From Amycolatopsis thailandensis (GTDB taxonomy: Bacteria > Actinomycetota > Actinomycetes > Mycobacteriales > Pseudonocardiaceae), in the NCBI RefSeq assembly GCF_002234405.1, contig NZ_NMQT01000055.1:1-64000 (forward strand): 64,000 bases of DNA, read 5' to 3'. The stretch's first letter is position 1; every line of letters begins with the position of its first letter. The translations under genes were made by a program, and so were the position numbers. The notes under the pieces were generated by a model. That model was not told where the DNA came from. It made no database searches and was given only the letters and a program-made list of their open reading frames with translations. Of this stretch, positions 41,266 through 49,852 are shown piece by piece.

Positions 41266-41378
41266 GGCTGCTCCCAGGGGTTCGTGGTGTCGAGAACGAC
41301 CGTACGGCAGATTTGCACGCTTGGTCAAGCCGCTTGGTTAAACCATTTGGATAAACCGCGTGGTCTACGATCCCGGAC
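41266..41378. promoter_or_regulatory. Divergent promoter region with TetR-type operators
   Basis: TGGTTAAACCA at 41335-41345 is an 11-bp odd-centred palindrome. Related half-sites CTTGGTCAAG (41320-41329) and TTGGATAAACC (41347-41357) flank it. The cluster lies directly upstream of the TetR start at 41379 and is a good candidate operator for control of both genes. Confidence 0.55.
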
Positions 41379-41957
41379 ATGGGTAATCGCGAGGACCTGA
41401 TGGCGGGTGCCATCCAGTGCTTGAAGGAAAAAGGCTGGTCACGCACGACGGTGCGCGACATCGCGACGGCGGCCGGGGTCAGCCACGCGGCGATCGGCTA
41501 CCACTTCGGATCGCGCGAAGCCCTGTTGCTGACGGCGTTCTCGCAGGCGATGGACGACTGGGGCAAAGAGATCCAGCTGGAGATGCGGAGCGCTGTCGAC
41601 CCGGCGGCGACGGCGGCCGAGCAGTACGTCGCGTCCTGGCGCGCGATGATCGACTCCTACGGCCGCAACCGGCAGCTGTGGATCGCCTCGATCGAGGCGT
41701 TCACCCAGTCCGAACATCACCCTGAGCTGCGGAAGCAGCTCGCCGCGGCACAGCGCGAGGGACGGCGCGGGATGGCGGCGGGCATCCTGGGGATCGACGA
41801 GGACACGCTCACCGAGGCCGACGAGCGCCGGATCGGGGCGGTCGCGACGGCGCTCAACTCGGGCGTGATGCTGCAGCACATGCTCGACCCGGAGAACGCT
41901 CCGACGGCCGAGGAGGTCGTGGACGGGCTGATGGCGCTCGTCTCCCGCGTGTCATGA
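41379..41957 (+). CDS. TetR-family regulator
   Basis: The 192-residue protein has the TetR helix-turn-helix RTTVRDIATAAGVSHAAIGYHFGSREALL near residues 22-50 (key parts VRDIATAAGVS and IGYHFGSREAL). The C-terminal part would bind an effector, probably a substrate of the divergent monooxygenase. Its TGA stop at 41955-41957 lies inside the left arm of a palindromic repeat, so the terminator structure begins within the gene. Confidence 0.88.
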   Translation: MGNREDLMAGAIQCLKEKGWSRTTVRDIATAAGVSHAAIGYHFGSREALLLTAFSQAMDDWGKEIQLEMRSAVDPAATAAEQYVASWRAMIDSYGRNRQLWIASIEAFTQSEHHPELRKQLAAAQREGRRGMAAGILGIDEDTLTEADERRIGAVATALNSGVMLQHMLDPENAPTAEEVVDGLMALVSRVS

Positions 41958-42005
41958 GGGGTCCCCTTAAGACGGATTTCGTCCTAAGGGGACCCCTCAT
42001 GACAC
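41949..42005. repeat. Palindromic repeat element, TGAGGGGTCCCC type
   Basis: Arms of 26 bp (from GTGTCATGAGGGGTCCCC) pair with one mismatch around GATTT. It lies between the convergent tetR and UDP-glucose dehydrogenase genes and contains the tetR stop codon. Its sister with the same outer sequence is at 46872-46926. Confidence 0.75.
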
Positions 42006-42023
42006 CCGCGGGAGGCAGGTGGG

Positions 42024-43334
42024 TCAGGAGACGGCGACCTTCCGCCGCAGCGCCGCCCGCGGCCGCCCGACGCCCTGCCACGACAGGCCGGCGTCCAGGA
42101 TCCGTTGCGGCTCCAGGAGATTGCGGGTGTCGACGACCGAGTCGCCGTCCATCTGCTCGGCCATATAGGTCCAGTCGAGCCGTTTGAACTCGTCCCATTC
42201 CGTCAGCACGACGACGGCGTCGGCCGCCTTCGCGACCTGATATGGGTCGTCGACCACGGTCATCCCGGCGATCTGGCCGCCGACGGCCGGGTCGTAGGCG
42301 GTCAGGTCCGCGCCGAGCGCGCCCAGCACGGAAGCGACCGCGAGGGCGGGCGAGTCGCGCAGGTCGTTCGTCCCGGCCTTGAACGCCAGCCCGAGGACGC
42401 CGATCCGCGAACCCGCGAGGGTGCCGCCGACGGCGCCGGCGATCTTCGCGACGATGCGGTCCCGCTGCGCGATGTTCTCCTCGATCGCCGAGGTGAGCAG
42501 CGTGAAGTCGTAGTTCACCGACTCGGCGACCCGGACCAGCGCGCTGGTGTCCTTTGGCAGGCACGAGCCGCCCCAGCCGGGGCCGGGTTTGAGAAACGAG
42601 CGGCCGATGCGCCGGTCGTAGCCCATGCCTTCGGTGACCAGGTCGATGTCCGCGCCGAGGCGTTCGCACAGTTCGGCGATCGAGTTCACATAGGACAGTT
42701 TCATCGCGAGGAAGCAGTTCGCCGCGTACTTCACCAGTTCCGCGCTGGCCGCGTCGGCGACGACGACCGGGGCGGCGAGGTCGGCGTAGAGGTCGCCGAC
42801 CCAGCGGGCGGCCGCGACGTCGTCCGAACCGACGACGATCCGGTCCGGGCCGAGGAAGTCCTCCACCGCGGTGCCCTCGCGCAGGAACTCCGGATTCGAC
42901 ACGACCGGCACGTCCGTGCGGCCGAGCATCGCCTGGATCCGCTTCGACGTGCCCACCGGAACGGTCGATTTGGTGATCAGCGCGCACCCCGCGGGGATGA
43001 CGTCGCCGATCTCGTTGGTCACGGCCTCGACGGCCCGCAGATCCGCCGAGCCGCCCGCGCCCATCGGCGTCGGCACGCAGAGGAAGACGGCCTCCGCGTC
43101 CCGGACGGCGTCGCGCGCGCCCACCACGAAATTGAGTCTTCCGCTGGTCAGCCCCCTCGACACCAGCTCGGACAATCCCGGCTCCAGGATGTCCACGCGT
43201 CCGGCGGAGAGCCTTGCGACCTTCGCCTGGTCGACATCGACGCAAGTGACTCGATGCCCCAGGCCGGCCAGGCAGGCCCCCGTGGTCAATCCGACGTAAC
43301 CGGTCCCCACCACCACGATCCGAGCAGCGCTCAT
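42024..43334 (-). CDS. ugd: UDP-glucose 6-dehydrogenase
   Basis: The 436-residue enzyme has the NAD-binding start RIVVVGTGYVGLTTGACLAG and the catalytic cysteine in GWGGSCLPKD. Other family segments are PTPMGAGGSADL, VSNPEFLREGTAVEDF and FKAGTNDLRDSP. It oxidises UDP-glucose to UDP-glucuronate with two NAD, for cell-surface polysaccharides or glycosylated natural products. No glycosyltransferase is adjacent, so its pathway is not evident here. Confidence 0.93.
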   Translation of the reverse strand: MSAARIVVVGTGYVGLTTGACLAGLGHRVTCVDVDQAKVARLSAGRVDILEPGLSELVSRGLTSGRLNFVVGARDAVRDAEAVFLCVPTPMGAGGSADLRAVEAVTNEIGDVIPAGCALITKSTVPVGTSKRIQAMLGRTDVPVVSNPEFLREGTAVEDFLGPDRIVVGSDDVAAARWVGDLYADLAAPVVVADAASAELVKYAANCFLAMKLSYVNSIAELCERLGADIDLVTEGMGYDRRIGRSFLKPGPGWGGSCLPKDTSALVRVAESVNYDFTLLTSAIEENIAQRDRIVAKIAGAVGGTLAGSRIGVLGLAFKAGTNDLRDSPALAVASVLGALGADLTAYDPAVGGQIAGMTVVDDPYQVAKAADAVVVLTEWDEFKRLDWTYMAEQMDGDSVVDTRNLLEPQRILDAGLSWQGVGRPRAALRRKVAVS

Positions 43335-43494
43335 GCTGCTGAAGGTGACAGCCGGAGTTGACCTCCGAGCGAACGGAATGCTTCAGGCCCGAATACTCCT
43401 CACGACATGCCGCCCACCGACGTGAGACAACACACGCGCTACCCCGATGCGAACGAGCGTTAACCTAGACGCGGTTGTCGACGAAAGGGAGAAC

Positions 43495-44253
43495 ATGCAG
43501 ATCACCGATACCGCGGCGCTCGTCACGGGCGGCGCGTCCGGGCTCGGCGGCGCCACCGCGAAGGCGCTCGCGGCGAAGGGCGCGCGGGTCTTCGCGCTGG
43601 ACCTCGCCGGTGCCATCGCCAACGCCGAGCAGATCGACGGCATCACCTACGTCGAGGCCGACGTGACCGACCCGGAGCAGGTGCGCGCCGCCGTCGCGAC
43701 CGCCGCCGAATCCGGGGTGCCGCTGCGGACCGTGGTGAACTGCGCCGGGATCGGGCCGTCCGCCCGGATCCTTTCGAAGAAGGGCCCGCACGACCTCGCC
43801 CTGTACGCGAAGGTCGTGCAGATCAACCTGATCGGCTCGTTCAACGTGCTGACGCTGGCTTCCGAAGCCATCGCGAAGACGGAACCGCTGGCCGACAACG
43901 CGCGCGGCGTCATCATCAACACCGCGTCGATCGCGGCCTTCGACGGCCAGATCGGGCAGGTGGCGTACTCGTCGTCCAAGGGCGGCATCGTCGGGATGAC
44001 CCTGCCCGCCGCGCGCGACCTCGCGTCGCACGGGATCCGGGTGCTGACCATCGCGCCGGGCATCGTCGACACCCCGATGCTGGCGACCGTGAGCGACGAG
44101 TTCCGCGCTTCGCTGGCCGAAGGCGTCCCGTTCCCGAAGCGGCTCGCGCGGCCGGACGAGTACGCGCAGCTCGCGCTGTCGCTGATCGACCACGACTACC
44201 TGAACGGCGAGGTCATCCGGATGGACGGCTCGCTGCGCATGGCTCCTCGCTGA
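43495..44253 (+). CDS. Short-chain dehydrogenase (3-hydroxyacyl-CoA dehydrogenase type)
   Basis: ATG 43495 follows AAAGGGAG with good spacing. The 252-residue enzyme has TGGASGLGGATAKAL (NAD site, ~10-24), NCAG, the active-site serine in NTASIAAFDGQ and tyrosine/lysine in AYSSSKGG. It resembles bacterial 17-beta-hydroxysteroid dehydrogenase 10-like/3-hydroxyacyl-CoA dehydrogenases by the GIVDTPML and FPKRLARPDEYA segments. A role in fatty acid or branched-chain degradation is likely but not certain. Confidence 0.85.
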   Translation: MQITDTAALVTGGASGLGGATAKALAAKGARVFALDLAGAIANAEQIDGITYVEADVTDPEQVRAAVATAAESGVPLRTVVNCAGIGPSARILSKKGPHDLALYAKVVQINLIGSFNVLTLASEAIAKTEPLADNARGVIINTASIAAFDGQIGQVAYSSSKGGIVGMTLPAARDLASHGIRVLTIAPGIVDTPMLATVSDEFRASLAEGVPFPKRLARPDEYAQLALSLIDHDYLNGEVIRMDGSLRMAPR

Positions 44254-44271
44254 GCCTTCCCCGCGTGAGAG

Positions 44272-44314
44272 GAAAGGTCCTTTCCTTGCGAAATTTGCAA
44301 GGAAAGGACCTTTC
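44272..44314. repeat. Palindromic repeat element, second copy of the TGAAAGGTCC type
   Basis: Arms of 18 bp (44272-44289 and 44297-44314) pair perfectly around GAAATTT. The 45 bases from 44272 are identical to those at the element after pepN, although the flanking sequence differs. It separates the SDR gene from the methyltransferase remnant. Confidence 0.75.
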
Positions 44315-44322
44315 ATGGCGCG

Positions 44323-44643
44323 CTACGGACGGGTGAGGCGGACGTCCAGACCGATGCCCACGGTGGTGACCTCACAGGTCCGGAACGCGGTTTCGGCGAC
44401 CAGTCCGCTGAAGTCGACAGGCGTGTAAGCACGCCGCCGGAGCCCGCCGAGCGCCTGCCGCACGCCGAGCCCCGCCAGCTTCCCGATCTTCATGCTCTCG
44501 ACCTCACGCGCGATCTCGCCGTCGGTCGCGTCGCGGTTCGTGTCCTGCACCACGGCCGTGCCGCCCGGGCGCAGCACGCGGTACATCTCGTCGAGCGCTT
44601 TCACCGGCCACACGAAGTTCTTGAACGCGGCCTGGCAGACGAC
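44323..44643 (-). pseudogene. C-terminal remnant of a SAM-dependent methyltransferase
   Basis: The leftward frame reads QAAFKNFVWPVKALDEMYRV, then LRPGGTAVVQDTNRDATDGE, which is the segment after motif III of class I methyltransferases. The SAM-binding motif I that should precede it is absent. The frame is closed upstream by the TGA that also ends the RecB-like gene at 44650. It is therefore a 5'-truncated gene whose front part was replaced or deleted; the first internal ATG at 44613 would give 96 residues that are unlikely to work. Confidence 0.6.
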
Positions 44644-44649
44644 GTGAGG

Positions 44650-46296
44650 TCAGAGGTCGTTCATGTACGGCACGGACGTCTGCGCGTGGTCGGTCATCCA
44701 GTTCCGCAGCGCGTGCGTCGCCAGGACGTCGTCCTCGTTGTAGCGCAGCAGGCGTTCCCGCTGGACGTCGTCCGGGATTCCGCCGTCCATGCCGACCGCG
44801 TCGCGGTACCAGCGCATCGACGCCTCACCGCCCGCTTCCGGGTCACGCCAGGCGAACCCGGCGACCGGGGCGATCACCTTGAGCCCCTTGCCTTGCGAGC
44901 ACAGGAACTGGTCGGTGACGCTGCGGAAGAGATCCACCCATTCTTCGGAGTCCACAAAGGACGCGATCTCGGCCTTGGCGGGAATGCCGGGGTACTCGCC
45001 GAACCGGCCTGCCGAACCGAAGAGCCAGCGGTTCTCGGCGAGCGCGTTGTAGCAGTAGGCGCGGAAGGTCAGGCCCGCGGCGAGCGTGCGTTCGCGGACT
45101 TCGGAGAACCAAGCCCAGAACTCCGCGAACGACCGGGCCTCGTCGGCGGTCGGCAACGGCTCCCACGTCGCGAAGGCCCGGTAGCCCTGCTCCATCCCGA
45201 TGTCGGCGCCGGTCAGCAGCGAACCCCACAGATACGCGCCGGAATCACCGAAGCTCTCCATGTCGACGTCGACCTCGACGTCGCCGCGCGAGACCTCGAC
45301 GCGGTCGACCTTGCGCACCATCGTGAGATCGGCGAGCCAGGCGCGCGCGAGGATGATCGAATCGGCGAAGGTGCCGCCGGTCCAGTTCATCGGCGGGGGT
45401 TCGTCGGCGGGATCGAGCGCGGCCAGCTTGTCCACTGTGGACACTCCGGCGCGGCGGAGCTCCATCGCGTCCTCGCCGCGCACGACCAGGCTGACGTCGC
45501 GGGTCTCGGTGAGCACGACCTCGCACGTCGGCCACCAGGGGCAGCGACGGCATTCCAGCACCCGGGACGGTTCGGCGAGCGCCTCTTCCCCTTCGGCGGC
45601 CGCGCTCGCGATGGCGAGCCTGTCGGCGAAGCGGCTCTGGTACTCCGTCAGCGCGCTTTTCCCGCCCGGCCAGGTGCCCGCGGACAGGTCGTGCCAGACG
45701 ACGACGTCCGCGTCGAGGCCGATGACGCCGCCGATGGCGCGGTGCCCCTCGTGCTTTCCGAGCGCTTCGAGCATCCGGTAGAGGTGCGCGAGCCGCATCT
45801 GGTCCCGCGGCTGCGAACGGACCTTCCGTGCCGCGTCCGGCAGCCGGTTGGCCGGGTCGAGATCGGTCATCACCGTGGTCGGCGCGCCCGAACCGCGATC
45901 GGTGATGCGGTGCCGCACGACCAGCACCGGCACGTAGCCGGAGCCGGTGTTGACCAGGAGTTCGGAACCACCACGCCGGTGACCGGCGCGATCCACCGGC
46001 AGCAGCCCGCCCCAGATGTAGCGCGCTTCGGCGGCGAAGGCCTCTTCGGTGAGCTGCACGCGCTCGGCGGCCGGGAGGTCGCGGGAGATCTTGACCCAGC
46101 CCGCGTCGGGGCCCGTCGCGTCCATGAGCCGCCGCACGATCGCGTCGCGATGCGCTGACGCGTCGGCGATCCGCTGCTGCGCGGCGGGGTCGGGCGGGGC
46201 GAGCGGGACCTCGCGCATCGCCGGGTCGTGTTCCAGGTGCACGCGACGCCGGCAGCGGCTCACCGCTCCCGCGTCCAGTAGCACCTCGTTACTCAC
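44650..46296 (-). CDS. RecB-like nuclease, TM0106 family
   Basis: GTG 46296 (NEVLLDAGAVSRCRRRVHLE) gives 548 residues; the longer frame from 46371 reads through the opposite promoter. Four cysteines (CRRR near the start; ECRRCPWWPTCE in the middle) fit the Fe-S or zinc cluster of RecB/Cas4-type nucleases. The C-terminal half has an RNase H-like exonuclease pattern (VDVDMESFG; YNEDDVLATHALRNWM). Families of this type act on DNA ends, but their biological role is poorly known. Confidence 0.8.
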   Translation of the reverse strand: MSNEVLLDAGAVSRCRRRVHLEHDPAMREVPLAPPDPAAQQRIADASAHRDAIVRRLMDATGPDAGWVKISRDLPAAERVQLTEEAFAAEARYIWGGLLPVDRAGHRRGGSELLVNTGSGYVPVLVVRHRITDRGSGAPTTVMTDLDPANRLPDAARKVRSQPRDQMRLAHLYRMLEALGKHEGHRAIGGVIGLDADVVVWHDLSAGTWPGGKSALTEYQSRFADRLAIASAAAEGEEALAEPSRVLECRRCPWWPTCEVVLTETRDVSLVVRGEDAMELRRAGVSTVDKLAALDPADEPPPMNWTGGTFADSIILARAWLADLTMVRKVDRVEVSRGDVEVDVDMESFGDSGAYLWGSLLTGADIGMEQGYRAFATWEPLPTADEARSFAEFWAWFSEVRERTLAAGLTFRAYCYNALAENRWLFGSAGRFGEYPGIPAKAEIASFVDSEEWVDLFRSVTDQFLCSQGKGLKVIAPVAGFAWRDPEAGGEASMRWYRDAVGMDGGIPDDVQRERLLRYNEDDVLATHALRNWMTDHAQTSVPYMNDL

Positions 46297-46386
46297 GGAC
46301 AACACTCTAGAAGGCCACCGGCAAGCCGACATGCCCGCCACTTCGGGGACCAGTAAGTTCGTCAGTGACACAGCGTGGGAGGTGCC

Positions 46387-46851
46387 ATGGCGCGCAAGGC
46401 CAAAGCCATCGAGGGCGAAGGCAGGATCACCCCGAAGAAGGCGAAGAACGCCGTCGCGGTGGCCAAAGTACTCGGGCCGGCCGTACTGCCGGTGATCGCG
46501 CCGTACGCCGTTCGAGCGGCGGGTGCCGCGCGAGAGCTATACGACCGTTATCAGGCGAAGAAGCTCGGCGTGGCCGTCGACCAGCTCGGCGAGTTCAGCG
46601 GACGCGGTGCCGCGCTGCACGCGCGGATCGCGGGGCTGACGCAGGGGCTCGCGGAACTGAAGAGGTCCGCGAAGGCGACGGACGCCGACGCGGCCTTCGC
46701 GAAGGACACTCAGGGGACGCTGGAGCAGCTCTCGGCGACCGTCCGCGCTTCGGAGCGGATGCCCGCCGCGCGGCGGAAGGCGGCGCACCGGGCCGTGGCC
46801 GGGGAGCTGGACCAGCTGGAGGGGAAGCTGCTGCACCGGCTGGGGATCTGA
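46387..46851 (+). CDS. DUF6474-like basic protein
   Basis: ATG 46387 follows GGAGG closely. The 154-residue protein is rich in alanine, lysine and arginine (ARKAKAIEGEGRITPKKAKN) and has a hydrophobic stretch VLGPAVLPVIAPYAVRAAG (~29-47) and a long C-terminal helical part. It resembles actinobacterial DUF6474 proteins of unknown function. It is divergent from the RecB-like nuclease gene with a ~90-bp gap. Confidence 0.7.
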   Translation: MARKAKAIEGEGRITPKKAKNAVAVAKVLGPAVLPVIAPYAVRAAGAARELYDRYQAKKLGVAVDQLGEFSGRGAALHARIAGLTQGLAELKRSAKATDADAAFAKDTQGTLEQLSATVRASERMPAARRKAAHRAVAGELDQLEGKLLHRLGI

Positions 46852-46871
46852 CTCACCTCCGCCTCGCCGGA

Positions 46872-46926
46872 TGTCATGAGGGGTCCCCATGAGACGAATT
46901 TCGTCTCATGGGGACCCCTCATGACA
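46872..46926. repeat. Palindromic repeat element, second TGAGGGGTCCCC type
   Basis: Arms of 26 bp (46872-46897 and 46901-46926) pair perfectly around ATT. The outer part TGTCATGAGGGGTCCCC equals that at 41949 but the inner part differs in both arms together. It lies between the convergent DUF6474 and OpuC-type genes. Confidence 0.75.
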
Positions 46927-46936
46927 CACCTGGCGG

Positions 46937-47896
46937 CTAAGAGATGAACCCCTTCGACTTCATCCACTCGTAGGCGACTTCGCCCTGGTCCCGGCCGTCG
47001 ACGTCGACCTGCTTGCACAGTTCGATCATCTGCTTGTTGTCCAGCGCCGCGCCGACGGCTTCCAGCGGTCCGCGCAGTTCCGGGTACTGCTTGAGGAAGT
47101 CCGTGCGCAACGTGGGCACGGCGTTGTACTGCGGGAACGCCTTCTTGTCGTCTTCGAGGACGCGCAGGTTGAGTCCGGCGATGCGGCCGTCGGTCGTGAA
47201 GATCTCGCCGATCGGGCAGGTCCCGCTCGCGACGGCCGAGTAGATCGTGCCGATGCCGAAGTTCTTGATCACCGGGTTCTGGAACCCGTACGCCCGCACG
47301 GCGGCCGGGAAACCGTCCTGACGGCTGGTGAATTCGGTCTCCAGGCAGAACACGTTCTGGTCCGGCTTCCGCTTCAGGAACTCCGCCAGGTCCGACGTCG
47401 TCTTCAGGTTGTTCGCCGCGCCGTAGGCCTCCGTGACCGCGAAGGCGTACTGGTCGTTGAGCGGCGAGTAGTTCAGCCAGGTGACGCCGAACTTCGCCTC
47501 GTCGGCCGTCTTCGTGGCTTCGTACTGGGCCTGTTCCCCGCCGGGGACGGGGAGTTCGTTGCCCTGGTAGTTGATCCAGCCGGTGCCGGTGTACTCCCAG
47601 GTGACGTCGGTCTGGCCGGCGAGCAGCGCCTGCCGCGACGAGTTCGAGCCCTTGATGTCGGTCAGGTCGACGACGTCCGCGCCCGCCGCGGAAAGCGCCA
47701 TTTCGGCCATGTAGCCCAGGATGATGTTCTCGGTGAAGTCCTTCGACCCCACCGTCACCTTGACGCCCTTGAGGGATTCGATGGGTTTGATCGAACCGGG
47801 TTCGATCTTGTACGGCAGCGCGGTGTTGACCTCGAGTCCGCACGCGGAAAGCGTGCCGCACAACAGGACAGCGCCCAGGATCGCTTTGAGTCGCAT
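46937..47896 (-). CDS. Osmoprotectant ABC transporter substrate-binding lipoprotein
   Basis: The 319-residue protein has a lipoprotein signal with lipobox LSAC (Cys19). The mature part has the OpuAC/ProX features VTVGSKDFTENIILGYMAEM, DLTDIKGSNSSRQALLAGQ and TWEYTGTGW, which form the aromatic cage for quaternary amines such as glycine betaine. It is the last gene of a leftward operon with two permeases and an ATPase. Confidence 0.88.
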   Translation of the reverse strand: MRLKAILGAVLLCGTLSACGLEVNTALPYKIEPGSIKPIESLKGVKVTVGSKDFTENIILGYMAEMALSAAGADVVDLTDIKGSNSSRQALLAGQTDVTWEYTGTGWINYQGNELPVPGGEQAQYEATKTADEAKFGVTWLNYSPLNDQYAFAVTEAYGAANNLKTTSDLAEFLKRKPDQNVFCLETEFTSRQDGFPAAVRAYGFQNPVIKNFGIGTIYSAVASGTCPIGEIFTTDGRIAGLNLRVLEDDKKAFPQYNAVPTLRTDFLKQYPELRGPLEAVGAALDNKQMIELCKQVDVDGRDQGEVAYEWMKSKGFIS

Positions 47897-47897
47897 G

Positions 47898-48674
47898 TCA
47901 GCGCAGTCCCTTCGGTCCGAAGAACTGTTCCGCCACCGCGCCGAGCCAGTCCACCAGCAGCGCCAGCGCGACGGCGAGCACCGAGCCGGTGATCAGCACC
48001 TTCGTCAGGTTGAGCTTGTAGCCGGTGTCGATGAGCAGGCCGAAACCGCCGGCGTTGACGAACATGCCGAACGTCGCCGTGCCCACGGCCAGCACCAGCG
48101 AGGTCCGCAGGCCCGCCAGGATCAGCGGGACGGCCAGCGGGAGTTCGACCCGCCACAGCACGCCGGAGGCCGACATGCCGATGCCGCGCCCCGCGTCGAT
48201 CAGCGAGGGGTCGACCTGCTGCAAGCCGACCATCGTGTTCCGCAGCACGGGAAGCAGCGAGTAGAACGCCAGCGGCAGCGCCGCGACCCACAGTCCGCCG
48301 GTCGCGCCGGTGACGATGAACCACAGCACCAGCACACCGAGCGCGGGCGCGGCCTGGCCGATGTTCGCGATCGCCAGGAACACCGGCGCCGCCCATTTCG
48401 CCCAGGGCCGGGTGACGAGCACGCCGAGCGGCACCGCCACGGCCACCACGATCGCGGTGACCACGACGGTCATCGCCAGATGGTCGCGCAACGCGGTGAA
48501 CAGCCCGGAGGCGTTGAGGGTCGCCTTTTCCGTCGCAGTCAGATCGCTGGTGAACACCCAGATCAGCACGCCGGCGACGATCAGCAGGACCGCCGCGGGC
48601 TGGGCGAACAGCCGGACCCGTTCGGCGCCTCTCGACGAGGATTCGGTGGTGAACCCGGTATCGACGGCCGTCAT
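47898..48674 (-). CDS. Osmoprotectant ABC transporter permease (second)
   Basis: ATG 48674 overlaps the ATPase stop. The 258-residue protein has about six membrane segments and the coupling-loop sequence LQQVDPSLIDAGRGIGMSAS. It pairs with the permease at 49839 in the same operon, a heteromeric arrangement typical of OpuC/ProXVWZ systems. The binding-protein gene begins one base after its stop. Confidence 0.88.
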   Translation of the reverse strand: MTAVDTGFTTESSSRGAERVRLFAQPAAVLLIVAGVLIWVFTSDLTATEKATLNASGLFTALRDHLAMTVVVTAIVVAVAVPLGVLVTRPWAKWAAPVFLAIANIGQAAPALGVLVLWFIVTGATGGLWVAALPLAFYSLLPVLRNTMVGLQQVDPSLIDAGRGIGMSASGVLWRVELPLAVPLILAGLRTSLVLAVGTATFGMFVNAGGFGLLIDTGYKLNLTKVLITGSVLAVALALLVDWLGAVAEQFFGPKGLR

Positions 48675-49852
48675 GCGGTCACACCTTCCGCCGGGTTGTC
48701 GTCGGAGTGCTCCTCGCGCAGCTGCTGGATCGTCGAGATGACGGTGTCGAGCTCGATCGTCCCGGCGTACTCGCCGCGGGCGCCGGTCACCGGGACGCTG
48801 CCGCCCTCGGCGAGCATGGCTTCGAGCGCGTCCTGCAACGTCGACTGAGTGCTGACCGAGTCGCGCAGCGGCTTGCCGGCGGTGGCCAGCGACGACGCCT
48901 TGGTCAGCTCGCGGACGTGCACCCACCGCATCGGGCGGCGGCGCTGATCGAGCACCAGCACGAAATGCTTGCGCTGCTGGGTGAGCTTCTCGCGGACGTC
49001 CGACGGCGATTCGCTGACCATCGCGGTCAGGGCGTCCTGCTTCAGCTCGACGTCGCGGACCCGCAGCAGTGTCAGCTGCTTGAGCGAGGCACCGGCGCCG
49101 ACGAAACCGGCGACCGTGTCGTCGGCCGGGTTCGCGAGGATCGCGTCCGGGGTGTCGTACTGGAGGATCCGCGACTGGTTGCCGAGCACCGCGATCTTGT
49201 CGCCCAGCTTCACGGCTTCGTCGAAGTCGTGGGTGACGAAGACGATCGTCTTCTTCAGTTCGGTCTGCAGCCGCAGCAGCTCGTCCTGGAGGTTGCCGCG
49301 GGTGATCGGGTCGACCGCGCCGAACGGCTCGTCCATCAGCAGCACCGGCGGGTCCGCCGCGAGCGCCCGCGCGACGCCGACCCGCTGCTGCTGCCCACCG
49401 GACAGCTGACGCGGGAACCGGTCGCGGAAGTCGGCCGGGTCCAGCCCGACCAGGTCCATCATCTCCTCGACCCGGTCGTTGACCTTCTTCTTCTCCCAGC
49501 CGAGCAGCCCGGGGACCACCGCGATGTTCTGCGCGACGGTGAAGTGCGGGAACAGCCCGGCCTGCTGGATCGCGTAGCCGATGCGGCGGCGCAGGGTGTC
49601 GACGTCGAGCTTCAGCGCGTCGTCGCCGCCGATGGTGATGCGGCCCGACGTCGGCTCGATCAGCCGGTTGATCATCCGCATGGTGGTGGTCTTGCCGCAG
49701 CCGGACGGGCCGACGAAGACCACGATCTTGCCGGCGGGCACCACCATCGAGAAGTCGTCGACGGCCGGCTCACGGGTGCCGGCGTAGCGCTTCGTGACGT
49801 TCTCCAGCTCGATTTCGACGCCGGATACGGTTTCGGTCTCAGCCACGGACAC
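48671..49852 (-). CDS. Osmoprotectant ABC transporter ATPase with CBS domains
   Basis: The 393-residue protein has Walker A GPSGCGKTTT, ABC signature LSGGQQQRVGVA and Walker B LLMDEPFGAVD. The C-terminal ~110 residues form a CBS pair (FVLVLDQRRRPMRWVHVREL; ALEAMLAEGGSVPVTGARGE), which in OpuA-type ATPases senses ionic strength or cyclic dinucleotides and gates transport. The start overlaps the end of the first permease gene by 14 bases. Confidence 0.92.
   Translation of the reverse strand: MSVAETETVSGVEIELENVTKRYAGTREPAVDDFSMVVPAGKIVVFVGPSGCGKTTTMRMINRLIEPTSGRITIGGDDALKLDVDTLRRRIGYAIQQAGLFPHFTVAQNIAVVPGLLGWEKKKVNDRVEEMMDLVGLDPADFRDRFPRQLSGGQQQRVGVARALAADPPVLLMDEPFGAVDPITRGNLQDELLRLQTELKKTIVFVTHDFDEAVKLGDKIAVLGNQSRILQYDTPDAILANPADDTVAGFVGAGASLKQLTLLRVRDVELKQDALTAMVSESPSDVREKLTQQRKHFVLVLDQRRRPMRWVHVRELTKASSLATAGKPLRDSVSTQSTLQDALEAMLAEGGSVPVTGARGEYAGTIELDTVISTIQQLREEHSDDNPAEGVTA

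Noticed and set aside
42024..46158. Long frames overlapping ugd and the nuclease on the opposite strand
   Set aside because: They are antisense readings of genes with clear catalytic motifs.
44650..46296. Cas4 or a CRISPR-linked nuclease
   Set aside because: The protein is too long and has the RNase H-like C-terminal part of the TM0106 family; no CRISPR components are nearby.
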